A DNA stretch of 6,975 nt, from assembly GCA_934162625.1 (NCBI GenBank), contig CAKPJM010000055.1:1-6975 (forward strand). The letters are read 5' to 3'. Source of the stretch: an uncultured Clostridia bacterium (lineage in GTDB: Bacteria; Bacillota; Clostridia; TANB77; CAG-508). Below the pieces are notes generated by a model. That model was not told the DNA's origin, ran no database searches, and worked only from the letters and a program-made list of their open reading frames with translations. A program made the translations under genes and the position numbers. Shown here one piece after another: positions 5,201 to 6,975 of the stretch (its first letter is position 1; each line of letters begins with the position of its first letter).

Positions 5201-5329
5201 ATAAAAACGAATCAAAAGTAGTAGATTGTACATTTAAATTAATGAGTAAAACCGGAGGCGTACTCTTGTACGTTGAGGATTTTACGAATTCATTTAAATG
5301 CGCAAGATGCTGCTTTTCATTCGTTTTAT
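5201..5329. ncRNA. 129-nt long imperfect palindrome; structured RNA or MITE-like element
   Basis: The whole 141-nt spacer between the glycosyltransferase stop and the YlbF-family ribosome site is dominated by one hairpin. CGAAT (5208-5212) pairs with ATTCG (5319-5323), and pairing continues inward almost without gaps to CGTAC (5259-5263)/GTACG (5268-5272) closed by TCTT. In the plus-strand RNA the interruptions are mostly RNA-friendly. There are G.U pairs at 5219/5312, 5222/5309, 5229/5302, 5257/5274 and 5258/5273, and three GA/GA tandem mismatches (5224-5225 with 5306-5307; 5244-5245 with 5286-5287; 5255-5256 with 5275-5276). The outer stem has a one-base bulge in an A/T run. It abuts the glycosyltransferase stop codon (5331-5333). 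It could be a mobile miniature element, a structured RNA, or a large transcription or mRNA-stability hairpin. I do not recognise an Rfam class. Confidence 0.6.
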
Positions 5330-5330
5330 G

Positions 5331-6626
5331 TTATGCGTATGCTTGACGCTTCTTATTAAACGAAATTAAATTTGTAATTTCTGTTTCTACTGATTTTATT
5401 TTTTTCTCTTTCTTTGCCTTTTCTTGTGCTATTTGGTGTGCTTGGCGTTCTGCCATTGTTTGGCAAATAGCTTTTTGATATATAAAATGAGTATCTTGTG
5501 CTATTTTTGTCCAGCTATATTCATTTTTTACTTTTGCTTTTGCTTTTTTAGAAATATTATCACATAGTTGATGGTCAAATAATAATGCAAGTATTGAATC
5601 TGCAAGTGAATTTGGATTACCTGCGTAAGATTTCATTCCATCTACTCCATGCTCTACTATTTCGTTAAGCCCTCCAACATCTGATACGACTGTAGGCACT
5701 CCTGCAAGCATTGCTTCTAATGCTACTATTCCAAATGGTTCGTATGTGCTTGGGAACACTGATATATCAGCGCATTTATACATTTTTGAAACTTGTTTTG
5801 CATTTAAATAACCTGTAAAATATACTTTTTGTCCTAGTCCCATTGCTTCAACTTGTGCCTTTAATTCATCTAACATTCCACCTTTTCCTGCTATTACAAG
5901 TTTAGCATCATGGTAATTTGCTAGTATTTTTGGCATTGCAGATATTAAGTGTTGCACTCCTTTTTCATAAACTAGTCTACCCATAAATAAAATTATTTTT
6001 TCATTGTCTGCTGCATATTGTCTTCTAAAATCGTAGTCTTTTTCTACTCCACTATATGCTGTACTATTTATTCCATTTGCAACTACATTTATTTTTTCAT
6101 ATGGAAGTCCAAATAATCTTTGCAATTCATTTTTCATATATTTACTATTTACAATAACTTCTGAAGATTCGTAAGTAAGCATCCATTCTGTATCGTTTAT
6201 ATATCTTTGTACTTCATCATGAATTCCTCCATTACGTCCACTTTCAGTTGCATGTATTGTACTAACTAATGGCAAATCATAAGAATTTTTTAATGTTTTT
6301 GCTGCATATGCTACTAGCCAGTCATGTGCATGAATTACATCAAATTTTTCTCCCTTTGCTATTAATTCATTTACTTTTGCTATCATATTAAAGTTAAGTT
6401 GCATTATCCAATCTATAAAATTATTAGGATTTATCATATAGTTATCTACTCTATATACATTAACTCCTTTGTCATTCTCATAGTATGGGGCATTTCCTTC
6501 TTTATATGTAACAACATAAACTTCATGTCCATCTTTTATTAATCTTTTTGATAGATCATTTACTACTCTAGCAATTCCTCCAACAATTCTTGGTGGATAT
6601 TCCCAAGTAAGCATAAGTATTTTCAT
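5331..6626 (-). CDS. GT4-family glycosyltransferase, glycogen/starch-synthase-like
   Basis: The 431-residue GT-B-fold enzyme begins MKILMLTWEYPPRIVGG, the nucleotide-sugar transferase N-terminus with a glycine-rich acceptor loop (PPRIVGG, 11-17). HAHDW (99-103) and ANGIN (163-167) follow. The C-terminal donor-binding domain has GRLVYEKG (216-223) and the EX7E motif EPFGIVALE (Glu296, Glu304). The pattern is that of retaining GT4 enzymes resembling bacterial glycogen or sucrose synthases; the exact donor and acceptor cannot be read from sequence. The last 45 residues are a lysine/glutamine-rich tail (QIAQEKAKKEKKIK) beyond the core. I chose the ATG at 6624-6626 because AGGAG lies about 10 nt upstream, the family motif begins exactly there, and an upstream ATG at 6677 falls at the predicted transcription start. 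It is divergent from the lysine-rich gene at 6826. Confidence 0.9.
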   Translation of the reverse strand: MKILMLTWEYPPRIVGGIARVVNDLSKRLIKDGHEVYVVTYKEGNAPYYENDKGVNVYRVDNYMINPNNFIDWIMQLNFNMIAKVNELIAKGEKFDVIHAHDWLVAYAAKTLKNSYDLPLVSTIHATESGRNGGIHDEVQRYINDTEWMLTYESSEVIVNSKYMKNELQRLFGLPYEKINVVANGINSTAYSGVEKDYDFRRQYAADNEKIILFMGRLVYEKGVQHLISAMPKILANYHDAKLVIAGKGGMLDELKAQVEAMGLGQKVYFTGYLNAKQVSKMYKCADISVFPSTYEPFGIVALEAMLAGVPTVVSDVGGLNEIVEHGVDGMKSYAGNPNSLADSILALLFDHQLCDNISKKAKAKVKNEYSWTKIAQDTHFIYQKAICQTMAERQAHQIAQEKAKKEKKIKSVETEITNLISFNKKRQAYA

Positions 6627-6670
6627 GAGCCTTCCGCTCCTTTCAATTTTTTTCATTTGTTTAAATTCAA

Positions 6671-6710
6671 TATACAAATATATTGTATAAGAATTTTTGA
6701 TAAAAGTAAA
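6671..6710 (-). promoter_or_regulatory. Promoter of the glycosyltransferase gene with overlapping inverted repeat
   Basis: On the minus strand TTTACT (6705-6710; 4 of 6) and TACAAT (6682-6687; 5 of 6) are exactly 17 nt apart, predicting a start near 6675 and a leader of about 49 nt. TATACAA (6671-6677) and TTGTATA (6683-6689) form a perfect 7-bp inverted repeat with a 5-nt spacer that covers the -10 box and the start site, a place where a repressor could act. The AT-rich background makes this suggestive only. Confidence 0.55.
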
Positions 6711-6759
6711 CAGATATTTACAATATTTGCAAAAAAATTTTATTTTATTTTTTTTAGTA

Positions 6760-6788
6760 TTGAATTTATATATTTTTTGATATATTAT
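6760..6788 (+). promoter_or_regulatory. Candidate promoter of the lysine-rich gene
   Basis: TTGAAT (6760-6765) and TATTAT (6783-6788) are 17 nt apart and would start transcription near 6795, about 30 nt before the ATG. Alternatives exist in the same AT-rich stretch, including TATAAT at 6790-6795 and TTGATA at 6777-6782, so the exact boxes are uncertain. The stretch 6711-6759 between the two divergent promoters is an A/T tract region with no other feature that I can see. Confidence 0.4.
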
Positions 6789-6825
6789 ATATAATAATAT
6801 TTTATTTTACTAAGGAGGAATTTTA

Positions 6826-6975
6826 ATGCCAAAGGCTACAAAAGAAGCTTCTAAAAAAAGCAGTAAAGATTTAGTTTCTAAAGAAACTTCTAAAATTCAA
6901 AAAAAATCCAATTCAAAGTCAGTAGCTAAAGAAAAAACTACAGCAAAAACCATTGCTAAAAAATCAGTAAAGTCT
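6826..6975 (+). CDS. Lysine-rich N-terminus of a partial protein, truncated by the window edge
   Basis: An ATG at 6826 with a perfect AAGGAGG site (6812-6818, 7-nt spacing) opens a frame that is still open after 50 codons at the end of the window. The visible part has 16 lysines and about 10 serines in 50 residues, with repeated KK/SK/AK pairs (MPKATKEASKKSSK...), no hydrophobic segment and no signal peptide. Such a tail is disordered and could bind nucleic acid or polyanions. In clostridia, proteins with a lysine-rich leader followed by a DUF4912 domain are often found next to GT4 glycosyltransferases and GH57 branching enzymes, so that is one candidate. A histone H1-like DNA-binding protein is another. 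Neither can be shown from this fragment. Confidence 0.8.
   Translation, partial: MPKATKEASKKSSKDLVSKETSKIQKKSNSKSVAKEKTTAKTIAKKSVKS

Noticed and set aside
5198..5203. TATAAT on the minus strand as the promoter of the YlbF-family gene
   Set aside because: No acceptable -35 at 16-18 nt spacing; such hexamers are frequent in AT-rich DNA, so it is noted but not called.
6627..6677. N-terminal extension of the glycosyltransferase to the Met at 6675-6677
   Set aside because: The extra 17 residues are not family-like, the region holds the ribosome site for the start at 6626, and the predicted transcription start is about 6675.

Overview
The window is strongly AT-rich. It has near-consensus AGGAGG-type ribosome binding sites, TTGACA/TATAAT promoters and a Firmicutes gene set (LepA, RlmB, a YlbF-family protein, a YugP-like peptidase, a DUF5662-type protein). 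I infer a low-GC Bacillota genome, most likely an uncultured clostridial lineage; the species cannot be named from the sequence. Seven intact genes and one broken gene lie on the minus strand, and one partial gene leaves the right edge on the plus strand.

Reading in the direction of minus-strand transcription (right to left): a GT4 glycosyltransferase of the glycogen/starch-synthase-like type (5331-6626) is divergent from a lysine-rich open-ended gene (from 6826), with recognisable promoters between them. Immediately after the glycosyltransferase stop codon lies a 129-nt imperfect palindrome (5201-5329), the most structured non-coding element here. Then come a YlbF-family gene (4830-5162), two hairpins (4765-4815), and a type II toxin-antitoxin pair (antitoxin 4478-4690, ParE/RelE toxin 4233-4514). 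The pair overlaps by 37 nt and has a consensus promoter with inverted repeats in its core. A YugP-like membrane zinc peptidase (3438-4127) follows with its own extended -10 promoter, then a purine-rich, repeat-like spacer (3336-3419).

The last block is a DUF5662-like gene with a TTG start (2762-3301), lepA (926-2737) and rlmB (67-856). The first two are 24 nt apart and look cotranscribed. rlmB is interrupted by one extra base at 415, so as written it encodes a truncated protein. The final codons of rlmB contain a textbook promoter (52-81) that should drive a gene beyond the left edge.

Functionally this is mostly housekeeping: translation quality control (LepA), 23S rRNA methylation (RlmB), probable polysaccharide synthesis (GT4), an RNA-turnover/development-type accessory protein (YlbF family) and a small addiction module. 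No large unknown multi-gene system is visible. The unusual content is in the spacers: the 129-nt palindrome, whose plus-strand fold has three tandem G.A mismatch pairs and five G.U pairs; two related GC-rich repeat fragments (881-900 and 4797-4827); and the purine-rich insertion-like spacer at 3336-3419.
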